A DNA stretch of 64,000 nucleotides from JAAYCT01 sp964499575. Lineage in GTDB: Bacteria; Bacillota; Clostridia; Saccharofermentanales; Saccharofermentanaceae. This document shows, in pieces, positions 25,466-34,946 of the stretch. The notes beneath the pieces were generated by a model, which worked only from the letters and a program-made list of their open reading frames with translations, did not search any database and had not been told where the DNA came from. Position numbers and translations under genes: made by a program. Location of the stretch: the NCBI GenBank assembly GCA_964499575.1, contig CAZCLK010000005.1, forward strand, positions 28,300 to 92,299. Reading direction: 5' to 3'. Within the stretch, counting starts at the first letter, position 1. Each line of letters opens with the position of its first letter.

Positions 25466-26548
25466 TTATTTTCCGAAATATCCGAACATTTCATGTTCGA
25501 TCAGGAATTCTTTGATCTCGACTCCGCCCGAAAAACCGACCAATCTGCCGTCTTTTCCGATCACACGGTGGCAGGGGATGATCAACGGGACCGGATTATC
25601 CGCGCATGCCGAGCCGACAGCCCGTGTCAGATTTCTGGCGGCGATACGGTCGTTACCGGTAAGCGACATCGCGATGTCCTCATAACTGACCGTCGACCCG
25701 TAGGGGATCTTCTTGATCTCCTCCCAGACATGTCTTTGAAAATCGCTGCCGTATGAAAACCTGACGTTCAAGCTGAATTTGGTTCTGGCCTTTTTCAGGT
25801 ACTCCGACAATTCTCTTGCGGCTTTTGATACCTCGCTCGGAAGGGAGAATTTATTTTCCGACGGATCCGGATGATTATCGGTGCGTACGGTTCCGTCCGT
25901 ATCGGCAAATCCTGTGCGAATCGCAACGGTTCGATCAAAAGGATCCTCGATGAATTGATCATATGCGTAGAAACGGACTCCCTCAATATATTCCGAACTT
26001 CCTCGAACTGCGATCAATCCTCTGGGGAATCGTATAAAGGCCACCGAGTAATCCGGGTATTCCGAAGCCAGAAGGGAAAACATACCGGCATCGACGTAAA
26101 CGCCGTCCACACAGAGTTCCTCTTCCAATACGGCTTCCTGACGCATGCCGCACGCCTCCGCGATCTCCCCCATTTTCAAATCGGAGATCGCAATATTCCA
26201 ACTGACCTTATGTAATTGCATCGAAAAAAAGGCGATCCGCAAAACCGTGTCGACCATCCTTTTTATTATGTCATCCGTCAGAAAAACCGGGTGCCCGGAA
26301 GATGCCGATAAGCGGCAATATATCCATGCATTGTTATTAACGCGATGAATACCGTATAAGCCGACCAATCCGCATACCGCCGGACCGTCCGGCTCTTGAA
26401 CGGATGCAACATAAAGGCTCATGGTGGGGTCAGCAATCGCAGAGCGAATGAAAGAGGTGATTTCGGCCGGTTTTTTATCCGAAAAAACGTGTTCCCTCAG
26501 CCTGACCGAATCGTTGATCCGAACCGGAGTCAGTGTCACGTCAACCAT
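25466..26548 (-). CDS. GNAT acetyltransferase fused to O6-methylguanine-DNA methyltransferase
   Basis: The 360-residue chain joins two activities. Residues about 1-165 resemble a RimJ/RimL-type GNAT acetyltransferase (RLREHVF, GLVGLYGIHRVNNNAWIYCRL, then a helix and EACGMRQEAVLEEELCVDGVYVD). Residues about 168-360 are a methylated-DNA protein-cysteine methyltransferase: a short RNase H-like part, then FQRHVWEEIKKIPYGSTVSYEDIA and the suicide-cysteine motif PCHRV with Cys326. The second part repairs O6-alkylguanine by self-methylation. The reading frame is continuous and no second start with a ribosome site is seen between the parts. AGGAGG stands 7 bases before the start. Confidence 0.85.
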   Translation of the reverse strand: MVDVTLTPVRINDSVRLREHVFSDKKPAEITSFIRSAIADPTMSLYVASVQEPDGPAVCGLVGLYGIHRVNNNAWIYCRLSASSGHPVFLTDDIIKRMVDTVLRIAFFSMQLHKVSWNIAISDLKMGEIAEACGMRQEAVLEEELCVDGVYVDAGMFSLLASEYPDYSVAFIRFPRGLIAVRGSSEYIEGVRFYAYDQFIEDPFDRTVAIRTGFADTDGTVRTDNHPDPSENKFSLPSEVSKAARELSEYLKKARTKFSLNVRFSYGSDFQRHVWEEIKKIPYGSTVSYEDIAMSLTGNDRIAARNLTRAVGSACADNPVPLIIPCHRVIGKDGRLVGFSGGVEIKEFLIEHEMFGYFGK

Positions 26549-26569
26549 AAAAGCCCCTCCTCTTCTCTG

Positions 26570-28054
26570 TCAGAAACCATCCTCGCCCATTGAAGCGATC
26601 AGCGCGTCAATATCCGTCTCGGGATCCATCAATTCCGCAGCGTATTGATTCAGGAAAACCTGTGTCTGCCCGTAATATTCGGGATCACAACCGAAGGGCG
26701 TGAAATATGCGGTATCAATGATGTCTTTCAGTTTATACAAAGAACCGCAATAAACGGAGTCGGCAAAAGTTCGATCCCAAACTTCGGGGGACTTGACGAC
26801 AGGAATAAATCCCTCATGTTTTTCGAGTCTTCGGCGAAGAAGGATCGCATCTGTATCCAGTGCGATGAATGCGGCAAAATCAACCGCCGCTTCGGGATGT
26901 TCGGACCCGGAAGAGATACTCAGCGGGAAAACCGTCAGAGCTGGCGGAGAAAGCAGTCCGGGTTTCACAGAAGGCATTTGGACCACTCCAAGAGTATACG
27001 GCATATAGTTTGACCACCGGACTACCTCATCGGATTGACCGACCCATATACCCACCCTTTTCGACAGGATCGGGTCGAGCGTTCCGAAATAGGATATACG
27101 ATCCTCTCCGGACATCCATTCCGCAAAAAATGCAGGGTCAAACTTTCTCATGTAGAGTGCCGTCTCGCGGAACCCCTCGGATGACAGGTCGATTCTTCCG
27201 TCTTTCTCCGCCAAATAACCGACAGAAGGATCAAAGGAAGCCGGCAGATAAGGAATGAACGCCGATCCCGAAAGAAACGGAACCACGTAAGAGGCGGTTT
27301 CATCGTCCGGATCATTGAGCAAATAAATTTTTTCGGACGCTTGAAGCAGAGCATCCAAGTCCGCCTCATACGGTAAAGATACTCCCGCCAAATCGAGCAC
27401 TTCATGATTTACGAACAAAACCGACACGGATGCGGCGTACGGCACCCCATACTGATTGCCCGAATAGGAGCATCTCAAAAACATATCCGGGTATACGACC
27501 GCCGGTGATAGAAGCGGATTTGCCGCCAGAAGATCATCCAAAGACAATAAAAACCCCTCCCGAATCAATTCGGACATGGCATCCGTCATCACGATATCCG
27601 GAATCGTTCCCGAATCAATCCACGCCTTGTAGGAAGCAAGATCGGCTCCTGTTTCGGATGTGGTCAGTAACTCGACCGAAAATTCGGGTTCAACGGTTTG
27701 GAGAAAGTCAAGAGAGACGGTTTGACCCGTGACACCGACGCCGAGCAGGTTCTGCTTCTTGGCAGTATACAGTTGAGATAAAGCCAACGCCGTATCATGC
27801 GTCATCGGAGCCGCAAGCCGGATTCGTTCGGGCGCTACGCTATCTATAGAAGGAGCTGTCGACGTTACTGGAATGGACGTGTCATCGGACTCCGAAGGAT
27901 CCAAAACGTCCGGAAACATGGACGGCTCGTTCGAACAAGCTGTACTGACACTAAGTAATACAAAAAGAACAACGATGAAAAATACAACGCTTCGTAAAGA
28001 ACGGGAGCATGTTCCGAAGGCTTTATTCGAACAGCGGCGCGGGGCAATTATCAT
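26570..28054 (-). CDS. ABC transporter substrate-binding lipoprotein (family 1)
   Basis: The 494-residue protein has a basic N-terminus, a hydrophobic stretch and a lipobox LSVSTAC with Cys40 as the lipidated residue. An acidic Ser/Asp/Thr linker and a large extracellular solute-binding domain follow, with the family pattern LASYKAWIDSGTIPDIVM, YGVPYAASVSVLFVN and AVDFAAFIA. Such proteins usually bring oligosaccharides to ABC permeases, but no permease or ATPase gene is nearby. The start at 28054 is chosen because the promoter -10 lies at 28109-28114, so an in-frame GTG at 28099 would be almost leaderless. GGAGG stands a rather long 12 bases upstream. Confidence 0.82.
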   Translation of the reverse strand: MIIAPRRCSNKAFGTCSRSLRSVVFFIVVLFVLLSVSTACSNEPSMFPDVLDPSESDDTSIPVTSTAPSIDSVAPERIRLAAPMTHDTALALSQLYTAKKQNLLGVGVTGQTVSLDFLQTVEPEFSVELLTTSETGADLASYKAWIDSGTIPDIVMTDAMSELIREGFLLSLDDLLAANPLLSPAVVYPDMFLRCSYSGNQYGVPYAASVSVLFVNHEVLDLAGVSLPYEADLDALLQASEKIYLLNDPDDETASYVVPFLSGSAFIPYLPASFDPSVGYLAEKDGRIDLSSEGFRETALYMRKFDPAFFAEWMSGEDRISYFGTLDPILSKRVGIWVGQSDEVVRWSNYMPYTLGVVQMPSVKPGLLSPPALTVFPLSISSGSEHPEAAVDFAAFIALDTDAILLRRRLEKHEGFIPVVKSPEVWDRTFADSVYCGSLYKLKDIIDTAYFTPFGCDPEYYGQTQVFLNQYAAELMDPETDIDALIASMGEDGF

Positions 28055-28108
28055 GAAGTGATTCGTCCTCCGAAATAATGGCGTTCTGATGTTCGACACG
28101 ACAAAATT

Positions 28109-28117
28109 ATTATAGCA
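28109..28117 (-). promoter_or_regulatory. extended -10 promoter of the lipoprotein operon
   Basis: TGCTATAAT on the minus strand lies in the tail region of the tRNA-Thr terminator and about 55 bases before the lipoprotein start. No -35 is recognisable. Confidence 0.55.
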
Positions 28118-28118
28118 T

Positions 28119-28155
28119 TAAAAAAACTGTACAAGCGATGAATGCTTGTACAGTT
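28119..28155 (-). terminator. tRNA-Thr terminator
   Basis: Perfect 10-bp arms CTGTACAAGC and GCTTGTACAG (28127-28136, 28144-28153) followed by a T run on the minus strand. Confidence 0.9.
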
Positions 28156-28158
28156 CTT

Positions 28159-28233
28159 TGGAGCCGATGGTGAGAGTCGAACTCACGACCTATTCATTAC
28201 GAGTGAATTGCTCTACCACTGAGCCACATCGGC
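28159..28233 (-). tRNA. tRNA-Thr (anticodon CGT)
   Basis: On the minus strand the acceptor stem GCCGATG pairs with CATCGGC. The anticodon stem ATTCA/TGAAT encloses CTCGTAA with CGT (28199-28201), and the T loop is TTCGACT. CCA is encoded. It decodes ACG. Confidence 0.96.
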
Positions 28234-28258
28234 AAATGATCCAATCGGCACGGATTAA

Positions 28259-28287
28259 AATATACAAATATAACCCCGGTCTGTCAA
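28259..28287 (-). promoter_or_regulatory. tRNA-Thr promoter
   Basis: On the minus strand a perfect TTGACA (28282-28287) and TATATT (28259-28264) are 17 bases apart. It lies 25 bases beyond the mtaD stop. Confidence 0.8.
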
Positions 28288-28312
28288 TACCGAAAAGACT
28301 GCGATATGTCCG

Positions 28313-29695
28313 TTAATCGGACAAGATGCGTTTCGACGAACGAAGTGTCTCCGACTTAACCTTTTCAAAGTCAATCGTCGTCAATTCGCCGCGATACTTA
28401 ACAAAACGACCGGCAATCATCACCGACTCAACCGCCGAAGACGGAGTTCCGTATACCAGAGTAGATACGGGGTCGTTCATCGGCCACATAGACGGGTTAT
28501 CATAACGTACGACCTGAAAATCGGCGTTCATACCGGCCTCGATTCGTCCGCACCCGTTAAAGCCCATCCCGGTAAATCCGCCGCGAGTGGCCATGAATAG
28601 CGTGTCTTCCGCTTTCATGTTTTCCGGATCGTTGAATCTTTCTTTTGCGATCAATGAAGCGATCCTCATCTCAACGTACATATCGAGATTGTTGTTGCTT
28701 GCACTGCCGTCGGTGCCGATACAGACGTTGATTCCCTTGCTTTTCAACGCGCGCACATCACATACACCGGAAGCAAGTTTCAGATTGCTGGACGGGTTAT
28801 GCGCAACCGTTACGCGATGCGCAGCAAGAATATCCCGATCTCGATCGGTAAGATGAACGCAATGTGCCGCAATACACGGACGATCGAAAATTCCGAAATC
28901 GGACAACGCTTCAACCGGTGTAACCTTGTATTTCGAAAGGCAATTATCCACCTCCGTCCGCGTTTCACAAGCATGAACCAGTATGGAAACCTCCGCTTCC
29001 TTGGCTACGGCGGCGAGTTGAGAATAGATATATTCCGGATAAAGATAAACGGAGTGGACAAGTAGTGATACGCGAATCAAACCGTCCCCCGCCTGATCGA
29101 ATTCTTTGTGAAAAGCCATGAAACCGTTCAGATCCGGCTTCCAGACTTCATTCTCTTCGACCCTCCCGAAATGTCCGGTATTCAAACGAAAACCCGAATC
29201 CAGAGCAGCATGCGCAATCTCGCCGGCCATATCGTACATGTCCGCGGCGGCTCCGGTTCCTCCGTTGATCATTTCGGCGATTCCCAAAAGACTGGCGTAA
29301 TAAATATCTTTGGGAACGAGTTTACTCTCCCGGGGTAAAATGACCTTAAAAAGCCAGTCTTCCAATCTCATGTCATCCGCGCTGTTTTTAAGGATGGACA
29401 TCGGGATGTGCGAATGACCGTTTGCAAAGGTCGGAAGAAGTATGCGATCGGCTCCGGAATATACGTCATATTCATTCGGCGATACGTATTGATCTGCGTT
29501 CGTCTTCTGACACTCTTCAAGGCCGTTGCATCGGCTCTGTCTTAACGATTTTTCGGCATTCTGAAGACTTTGTCCGACATATTCGATCCTGCCGTTTTCG
29601 ACAGCGACGAATGCGTTCGGGAGAACAGAAATCCCGCCTTCTATCGTTGGCGTTACCACTGTGATTTCTTTAATGATCAGCGGACGGTTATGCAT
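28313..29695 (-). CDS. mtaD: 5-methylthioadenosine / S-adenosylhomocysteine deaminase-type amidohydrolase
   Basis: The 460-residue amidohydrolase has the metal ligands H94 and H96 (NGHSH), H241 (VHACET), a histidine pair in AHCVHL (278, 281) and D329 in GTDGSASNNNLDMY. The last segment is typical of MTA/SAH deaminases. A cysteine- and glutamine-rich insertion of about 35 residues near 45-80 separates the small beta domain from the barrel. The enzyme would turn the by-products of SAM use into inosyl forms. It follows ahcY by 12 bases and punA beyond it, which supports a SAM by-product role over a generic cytosine deaminase. Confidence 0.87.
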   Translation of the reverse strand: MHNRPLIIKEITVVTPTIEGGISVLPNAFVAVENGRIEYVGQSLQNAEKSLRQSRCNGLEECQKTNADQYVSPNEYDVYSGADRILLPTFANGHSHIPMSILKNSADDMRLEDWLFKVILPRESKLVPKDIYYASLLGIAEMINGGTGAAADMYDMAGEIAHAALDSGFRLNTGHFGRVEENEVWKPDLNGFMAFHKEFDQAGDGLIRVSLLVHSVYLYPEYIYSQLAAVAKEAEVSILVHACETRTEVDNCLSKYKVTPVEALSDFGIFDRPCIAAHCVHLTDRDRDILAAHRVTVAHNPSSNLKLASGVCDVRALKSKGINVCIGTDGSASNNNLDMYVEMRIASLIAKERFNDPENMKAEDTLFMATRGGFTGMGFNGCGRIEAGMNADFQVVRYDNPSMWPMNDPVSTLVYGTPSSAVESVMIAGRFVKYRGELTTIDFEKVKSETLRSSKRILSD

Positions 29696-29707
29696 GGCGG
29701 CTCCTTA

Positions 29708-30955
29708 CTAAATATCCCAGGAAAAGAGATACTTATGTTGTTCGGGCGTAAGTTCGTCGATCTGTTTGCGCTTGTGCATCAACAACATATTCGCGACACG
29801 ATCGTCAATTTCCTGCGGAATGTCGTACACGCCGATACTTAAGGCTCTACCGTTCGTTGCCAGATGTTTTGCCGACAGCGCCTGAAGCGAAAAACTCATG
29901 TCCATGATTTCAGCCGGGTGTCCGTCGCCGGAAGCAAGATTCACCAGGCGGCCTTCCGCCAGAATGCATATTGTTCTTCCATCCTCCATGACATAACCGG
30001 CTATTCCCTCCCTGAGGTTCGAGACGCCCTTTGAAAGGGCGAGAAGCTCCTTCAGATTAATTTCCACATCAAAATGACCCGCGTTACAACAAATCGCTCC
30101 ATCCTTCATTCGGATAAAATGCTTGTGTGTTATGACGTCCTTACAACCGGTGACTGTGATAAAAACGTCTCCCAACGGAGCCGCCTGATCCATCGTCATC
30201 ACGTCATAGCCCTCCATAAGCGCTTCACACGCCTTGACCGGGTCAATCTCCGTAACGATGACCCGGGCTCCGAGACCTTTGGCCCGCAAGGCCACTCCCT
30301 GCCCGCACATCCCGAAACCCGCGACAACGACGGTCTTTCCGGAAACCAGCAAATTCGTTGTGGACATGATCGCGGTCCATACGGACTGACCCGTTCCGAA
30401 CCGGTTGTCGAAAAGGTGTTTACATCTTGCGTCATTCACCGCTATGGCAGGATACTTCAATCGCCCTTCGCGCTCAAGAATTTTCAGGCGATGCACACCG
30501 GTCGTCGTCTCTTCGCAACCTCCGATCAGCTCGTCCATCAGATGTGTGTGTCCGGAATGCAGGAGCATCGAAAAATCTCCGCCGTCATCGATAACAATAT
30601 GCGGGTGACAGGATAAAGCCATGACAAGATGTTTCGTGTATGTTTCTTCATCGGCACCGTGAACGCAAAAAACATGCATTCCGTCTTCCGCGAGCGCGGC
30701 AGCGACATCATCCTGAGTGGACAATGGGTTGCATCCGGTCAGATAGACATCCGCGCCGCCCGATCGCAACACTTTGGCAAGGCAAGCGGTTTTTGCTTCA
30801 ACATGCACGCTTACGGCAATTCGAAGCCCGGAGAAAGGTTTTTCCGAAGACAATTCTTCTTCAATCATGCGGAGGACCGGCATATTTCTGTATGCCCACT
30901 TAATTTTCTTTTCTCCGCTCGGCGCCAAAGACAGGTCCCTTATTTCATAATCCAT
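29708..30955 (-). CDS. ahcY: Adenosylhomocysteinase
   Basis: The enzyme splits S-adenosylhomocysteine, the inhibitory product of methyl transfer, into homocysteine and adenosine with bound NAD. The 415-residue product has the Rossmann loop VVAGFGMCGQGVALRAKGLGA, the substrate segments DDGGD and EETTTGVHRL, NDARCKHLFDNRFGTGQS and the C-terminal HPAEIMDMSFSLQALS. It is of the shorter prokaryotic form without the long insertion of the eukaryotic enzyme. It stands between punA (23-base gap) and mtaD, so both routes of SAH removal are encoded together. Confidence 0.95.
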   Translation of the reverse strand: MDYEIRDLSLAPSGEKKIKWAYRNMPVLRMIEEELSSEKPFSGLRIAVSVHVEAKTACLAKVLRSGGADVYLTGCNPLSTQDDVAAALAEDGMHVFCVHGADEETYTKHLVMALSCHPHIVIDDGGDFSMLLHSGHTHLMDELIGGCEETTTGVHRLKILEREGRLKYPAIAVNDARCKHLFDNRFGTGQSVWTAIMSTTNLLVSGKTVVVAGFGMCGQGVALRAKGLGARVIVTEIDPVKACEALMEGYDVMTMDQAAPLGDVFITVTGCKDVITHKHFIRMKDGAICCNAGHFDVEINLKELLALSKGVSNLREGIAGYVMEDGRTICILAEGRLVNLASGDGHPAEIMDMSFSLQALSAKHLATNGRALSIGVYDIPQEIDDRVANMLLMHKRKQIDELTPEQHKYLFSWDI

Positions 30956-30978
30956 ACATCTTACCTCTCGTGTACCCG

Positions 30979-31809
30979 TCAGAACCGGTCTGATCGTATG
31001 ATCGCATCCAGAAGATCCATCGTTTTTTGCGCCGCTGATGCAGCAGTATTTATAACCTCTTCATGGGACAGAGCTTTTCCGGACATCCCGCTCGCCATAT
31101 TGGATATACATGAAAGTCCAAGGACTTTCATGCCGCAATGTGATGCGACGATCGCTTCTGGGACGGTCGACATGCCCACCGCAGAAGCACCCATAGCAGA
31201 AAGCGCACGGATTTCCGCCGGCGTCTCATATTGCGGACCCTTCATAAATGCATAAATTCCCGTGTGAATTCGGATGGACAATTCTTGCGCCTTTTCGAGC
31301 GCTATATCGATCATATTCTTGTCATAAACAGAGGTCTGGTCCGGAAAACGGGCACCGTACCGGTCCAGATTGGGGCCTCTGAGGGGAGAATCGCAAAAAA
31401 ATGACAAATGATCTGAAATTAACATCAGGTCGCCGGGGCTCATGGCCGCAGACAGGCCACCCGCAGAGTTGGTCAACAATAAATTTCTAACGCCGAGCTC
31501 GGCTAATACGCGAACCGGAAAAGCGGCTTGTTGAGTCGAGTGACCTTCATAATAATGAAATCTGCCCTGAAGCGCATAGACAAGAGTCTCCCCGATCCGG
31601 ACAGCTAAAAGATTGCCCGAATGACCGGGGACCGTCGTTTCGGAGAAATTCGGAATTTGCGAGTATTTGAGCGAGCCGGCTTGTTGATATTGAGATACCC
31701 ATTCGGATAATCCCGAACCTAAAACAATCGCCGTTTGTATATCGGGTGGAAATGCATTTCGAATACGATCGCCAGCTTCCGCAATCCGTCGATACTCGTC
31801 GTCAATCAT
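30979..31809 (-). CDS. punA: Purine nucleoside phosphorylase (trimeric type)
   Basis: The 276-residue enzyme splits inosine and guanosine, and possibly methylthioinosine, to base and ribose 1-phosphate. It has GSGLS near residue 31, PGHSG, GRFHYYEGH, LTNSAGG, MKGPQYETPAEIRA and GMSTVPE, all landmarks of the trimeric family. Its ATG begins directly after the secA stop codon, with GGAG inside the end of secA, so the two are translationally coupled. With ahcY and mtaD it forms a nucleoside recycling set. Confidence 0.94.
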   Translation of the reverse strand: MIDDEYRRIAEAGDRIRNAFPPDIQTAIVLGSGLSEWVSQYQQAGSLKYSQIPNFSETTVPGHSGNLLAVRIGETLVYALQGRFHYYEGHSTQQAAFPVRVLAELGVRNLLLTNSAGGLSAAMSPGDLMLISDHLSFFCDSPLRGPNLDRYGARFPDQTSVYDKNMIDIALEKAQELSIRIHTGIYAFMKGPQYETPAEIRALSAMGASAVGMSTVPEAIVASHCGMKVLGLSCISNMASGMSGKALSHEEVINTAASAAQKTMDLLDAIIRSDRF

Positions 31810-34626
31810 TTACTCGCTCCGTTCTTTGCCGCAACAATTCTTGAATTTTTTACCGCTTCCGCAATAACAGGGGTCATTTCGTCCGATTTTTGAAGCTTCG
31901 CGTTTGATCGGTTGCTTAGCCGCAGGCGCATTCGTGGTTGCTGCCGCTTGTCTGTTCATACCGGATGAAGGTTGCGCCGGATTATTCGCATTTGCTTCGC
32001 CGTGGCCTTCCTGAAGCTTGCGGACCGCAGATTTTCTGGAAATCCTTTGTTCCGGAGCGATATTGGCCTTCATGATCATCCGGACTACATCCAACTGGAT
32101 CGACCGGTTCATTTCTTCGAACATCTCGGAGCCTTCCAGCCTGTATTCGACAACCGGATCCTGTTGACCGACACTTCTCATTCCGATCGCATAACGAAGT
32201 TGATCCATCGCATCGATGTGATCCATCCATTTCTGGTCGACGTTGTAAAGAAGGATTTGGCGCTCGGCTTCTCTGAAAATTTCCGATGTTATATCCGCTT
32301 CGCGTTTTTCGAAACGCTCCAACGCCTGATCCATAAGCATATCGGCTGTTTCGGCGGCAGAGACGGATTTCCCGTCGGTCTCGCGCAGTTGATTCGAAAG
32401 ATCCAGATCACCGAAGATCTCGCTGATCTTTAGTGAAAGCGCTAATTTTTCGGTGGAGGTTATCATTCCGTCCAGGGTAAAATCGGAAACGATCCTCTCC
32501 GCGACGATGCGAATCATTTTTAGATATGTCTCATGGATATCGTCTCCGTCAAGGACCTTCCGTCTTTGCGCATAGGTAATATTGCGCTGCACGTTCATAA
32601 CATCATCATACTCAAGAACATGTTTTCGCGAGCTGAAGTTCAAGCCTTCGATTTTTTTCTGTGCCGATTCAATTTGGCCGGACAGATAGCGAGATTTGAT
32701 TTCCAGGGTTTCTTCCACACCAAAAGTATTGAAAACCTTATCCGCGCGCTCTCCGCCGAACAATCTCAGTAAATCGTCATCTAATGCCAGGTAGAATCGG
32801 GATCTGCCCGGATCTCCCTGTCGTCCGGATCTGCCGCGCAATTGATCATCGATACGTCTGGATTCATGCCGCTCAGTGCCTACAATCAAAAGGCCTCCCG
32901 CTTCAACCACCTTCTTGGCTTCCGCTCCGGTTTGATCTTTAAACGAAGACTGCAACTCGGAAAATCTCTTGCGGGCATCTAAAATAACCGGATCGTCCGT
33001 CTCATTATGTGCGGTGGCCTGTTCGATCAATTCATCCGAAAAGCCGAGCTTCCTCATTTCGAGTTTCGCCATATACTCGGGATTTCCCCCGAGAATAATG
33101 TCGGTACCGCGTCCCGCCATATTCGTCGCAATAGTAACCGCGCCGTACCTTCCGGCCTGCGCGACGATTTCCGCCTCACGAAGGTGGTTTTTGGCATTGA
33201 GGACATTGTGCCGGATTCCCGCCTTTGTAAAAAGCTTCGAATACAATTCGGACTTGTCCACATTAACCGTACCGACCAATACCGGTTGTCCCCGCTTGTT
33301 CGCTTCCGTTACGGTTTCAAGAACTGCGCCCTGCTTTCCGTTTTGGGTGCGAAAGACAGAATCACTTTCATCCAAACGGATCATGGGCATATTCGTCGGT
33401 ATTTGAATGACATCCAGGTTATATATGGAACGGAACTCCGCCTCCTCTGTGTAGGCCGTTCCGGTCATTCCGGAGAGTTTTGAATACATACGGAAAAAGT
33501 TTTGAAATGTGATCGTTGCCAGGGTTTTGCTCTCTCGTTCGACCTTGACACCTTCTTTTGCTTCGATTGCCTGATGAAGACCATCGCTGAAACGTCGACC
33601 GTACATCAGTCTTCCGGTAAAGTCATCCACAATAAGCACTTCACCGTCCGAAACGACATACTTCTGGTCGCGCGTCATGGTTCCGTTCGCCTTCAAAGCA
33701 TTGTTGATGTAATGAAACAGCTCAAAATTCTGTGAATCCGAGAGGTTGTCAACACCAAAGTAGCGCTCGGCTTTAAGAACACCGTTGGCAGTGAGGACTG
33801 CGGACTTCGCTTTTTCGTCGACAACATAATCACAGTCCCCGACGATTTCCTCCATATCGATCTTGTCATCTGTTTCAATAACCGTGTACTTCTTCAGGCC
33901 TTTCACGAAATGATCCGCTCTTGCATACATATCCGACGATTCCTCGCCCATTCCGGATATGATCAAAGGCGTTCGCGCTTCATCAATGAGAATGCTGTCC
34001 ACTTCGTCAACGATAGCGAAATTCAGTTCGCGCTGAACCATCTTCGCCTTTCTGTCCACCATGTTGTCCCGGAGATAATCAAAACCGAATTCATTATTCG
34101 TTCCGTATGTGATATCCGAATAGTAGGAGTCTCTCCGTTGCTCATTCGAAAGATCATGAATGATTACGCCGACGGACAGCCCGAGGTAACGGTAAATCTT
34201 GCCCATCCATTCGCTGTCGCGCTTCGCCAAGTAGTCATTAACCGTAACGACATGAACGCCCTTCCCGCTTAAGGCATTTAAATAGACCGGCATCGTGGCG
34301 ACAAGTGTCTTGCCCTCACCCGTCTTCATCTCGGCGATACGGCCTTGATGGAGTATGATTCCGCCGATTAACTGGACCTTATAAGGTTTCATCCCGAGAA
34401 CCCTTTGGGAGGCTTCCCGAACAGTGGCAAAAGCTTCGGGAAGAATGTCATCCAAAGATTCCCCGGAAGACAACCGATCCTTGAGCTTTGCGGTCATACC
34501 GATCAGCTCCGATTCGGTCATTTTGGAAAACTTATCGTCCAGCGAATCGATCGCGTCAACGATCGGCATGATTCTTTTGATTTCGTGTGTGCTGTGTGTT
34601 CCGAAAATTCTGGTTAATAAACTCAT
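31810..34626 (-). CDS. secA: Preprotein translocase ATPase SecA
   Basis: SecA drives secretory proteins through SecYEG. The 938-residue product has Walker A MKTGEGKT at 100-107, the DEVDSILIDEARTPLIISG Walker B region, TNMAGRGTDI and GLLIVGTERHESRRIDDQLRGRSGRQGDPG. The C-terminus is a long linker and a SEC-C zinc motif CYCGSGKKFKNCC. It overlaps yerC by four bases at the start and abuts punA at the end, so one message probably carries yerC-secA-punA-ahcY-mtaD. Confidence 0.97.
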   Translation of the reverse strand: MSLLTRIFGTHSTHEIKRIMPIVDAIDSLDDKFSKMTESELIGMTAKLKDRLSSGESLDDILPEAFATVREASQRVLGMKPYKVQLIGGIILHQGRIAEMKTGEGKTLVATMPVYLNALSGKGVHVVTVNDYLAKRDSEWMGKIYRYLGLSVGVIIHDLSNEQRRDSYYSDITYGTNNEFGFDYLRDNMVDRKAKMVQRELNFAIVDEVDSILIDEARTPLIISGMGEESSDMYARADHFVKGLKKYTVIETDDKIDMEEIVGDCDYVVDEKAKSAVLTANGVLKAERYFGVDNLSDSQNFELFHYINNALKANGTMTRDQKYVVSDGEVLIVDDFTGRLMYGRRFSDGLHQAIEAKEGVKVERESKTLATITFQNFFRMYSKLSGMTGTAYTEEAEFRSIYNLDVIQIPTNMPMIRLDESDSVFRTQNGKQGAVLETVTEANKRGQPVLVGTVNVDKSELYSKLFTKAGIRHNVLNAKNHLREAEIVAQAGRYGAVTIATNMAGRGTDIILGGNPEYMAKLEMRKLGFSDELIEQATAHNETDDPVILDARKRFSELQSSFKDQTGAEAKKVVEAGGLLIVGTERHESRRIDDQLRGRSGRQGDPGRSRFYLALDDDLLRLFGGERADKVFNTFGVEETLEIKSRYLSGQIESAQKKIEGLNFSSRKHVLEYDDVMNVQRNITYAQRRKVLDGDDIHETYLKMIRIVAERIVSDFTLDGMITSTEKLALSLKISEIFGDLDLSNQLRETDGKSVSAAETADMLMDQALERFEKREADITSEIFREAERQILLYNVDQKWMDHIDAMDQLRYAIGMRSVGQQDPVVEYRLEGSEMFEEMNRSIQLDVVRMIMKANIAPEQRISRKSAVRKLQEGHGEANANNPAQPSSGMNRQAAATTNAPAAKQPIKREASKIGRNDPCYCGSGKKFKNCCGKERSE

Positions 34627-34943
34627 TCGGGAGATTCCTTTCCGTCATAAGAATTAATGATACGTTCGATCACGGTTTTATAGCCGTCCGCCCCGTATTC
34701 GAGGCACCGGTTCACCCTGCTGATCGTAGCCGTGCTTACACCGGTAGTCTCAAAGATTTCCGTATATGTATGTCCCTGACTCAGCAATATCGCAACCTGC
34801 AGTCTAAGCGCCAGAGACTTGATCTCAGAAACCGTACACAGGTCTTCAAAAAGTCTGTAGCACTCTTCTGTGGTCCTTAGGGTCAGTATCGCGTCAAATA
34901 ATTGATCGGTCAGAGGGTCTCTGATTTTATCGTTCATCCTCAT
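34623..34943 (-). CDS. YerC/TrpR-family DNA-binding protein
   Basis: The 104-106-residue helical protein matches the YerC/YecD family, relatives of the Trp repressor. A helix-turn-helix reads LLSQGHTYTEIFETTGVSTATISRVNRCLEYG. Either of two closely spaced ATGs (34943 or 34937) could be the start; each has AGG upstream. The regulated genes and the ligand are unknown. Its end overlaps the secA start in an ATGA arrangement, so it may regulate its own secA-salvage operon, but this is inference. Confidence 0.85.
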   Translation of the reverse strand: MRMNDKIRDPLTDQLFDAILTLRTTEECYRLFEDLCTVSEIKSLALRLQVAILLSQGHTYTEIFETTGVSTATISRVNRCLEYGADGYKTVIERIINSYDGKESPE

Positions 34944-34946
34944 ACC

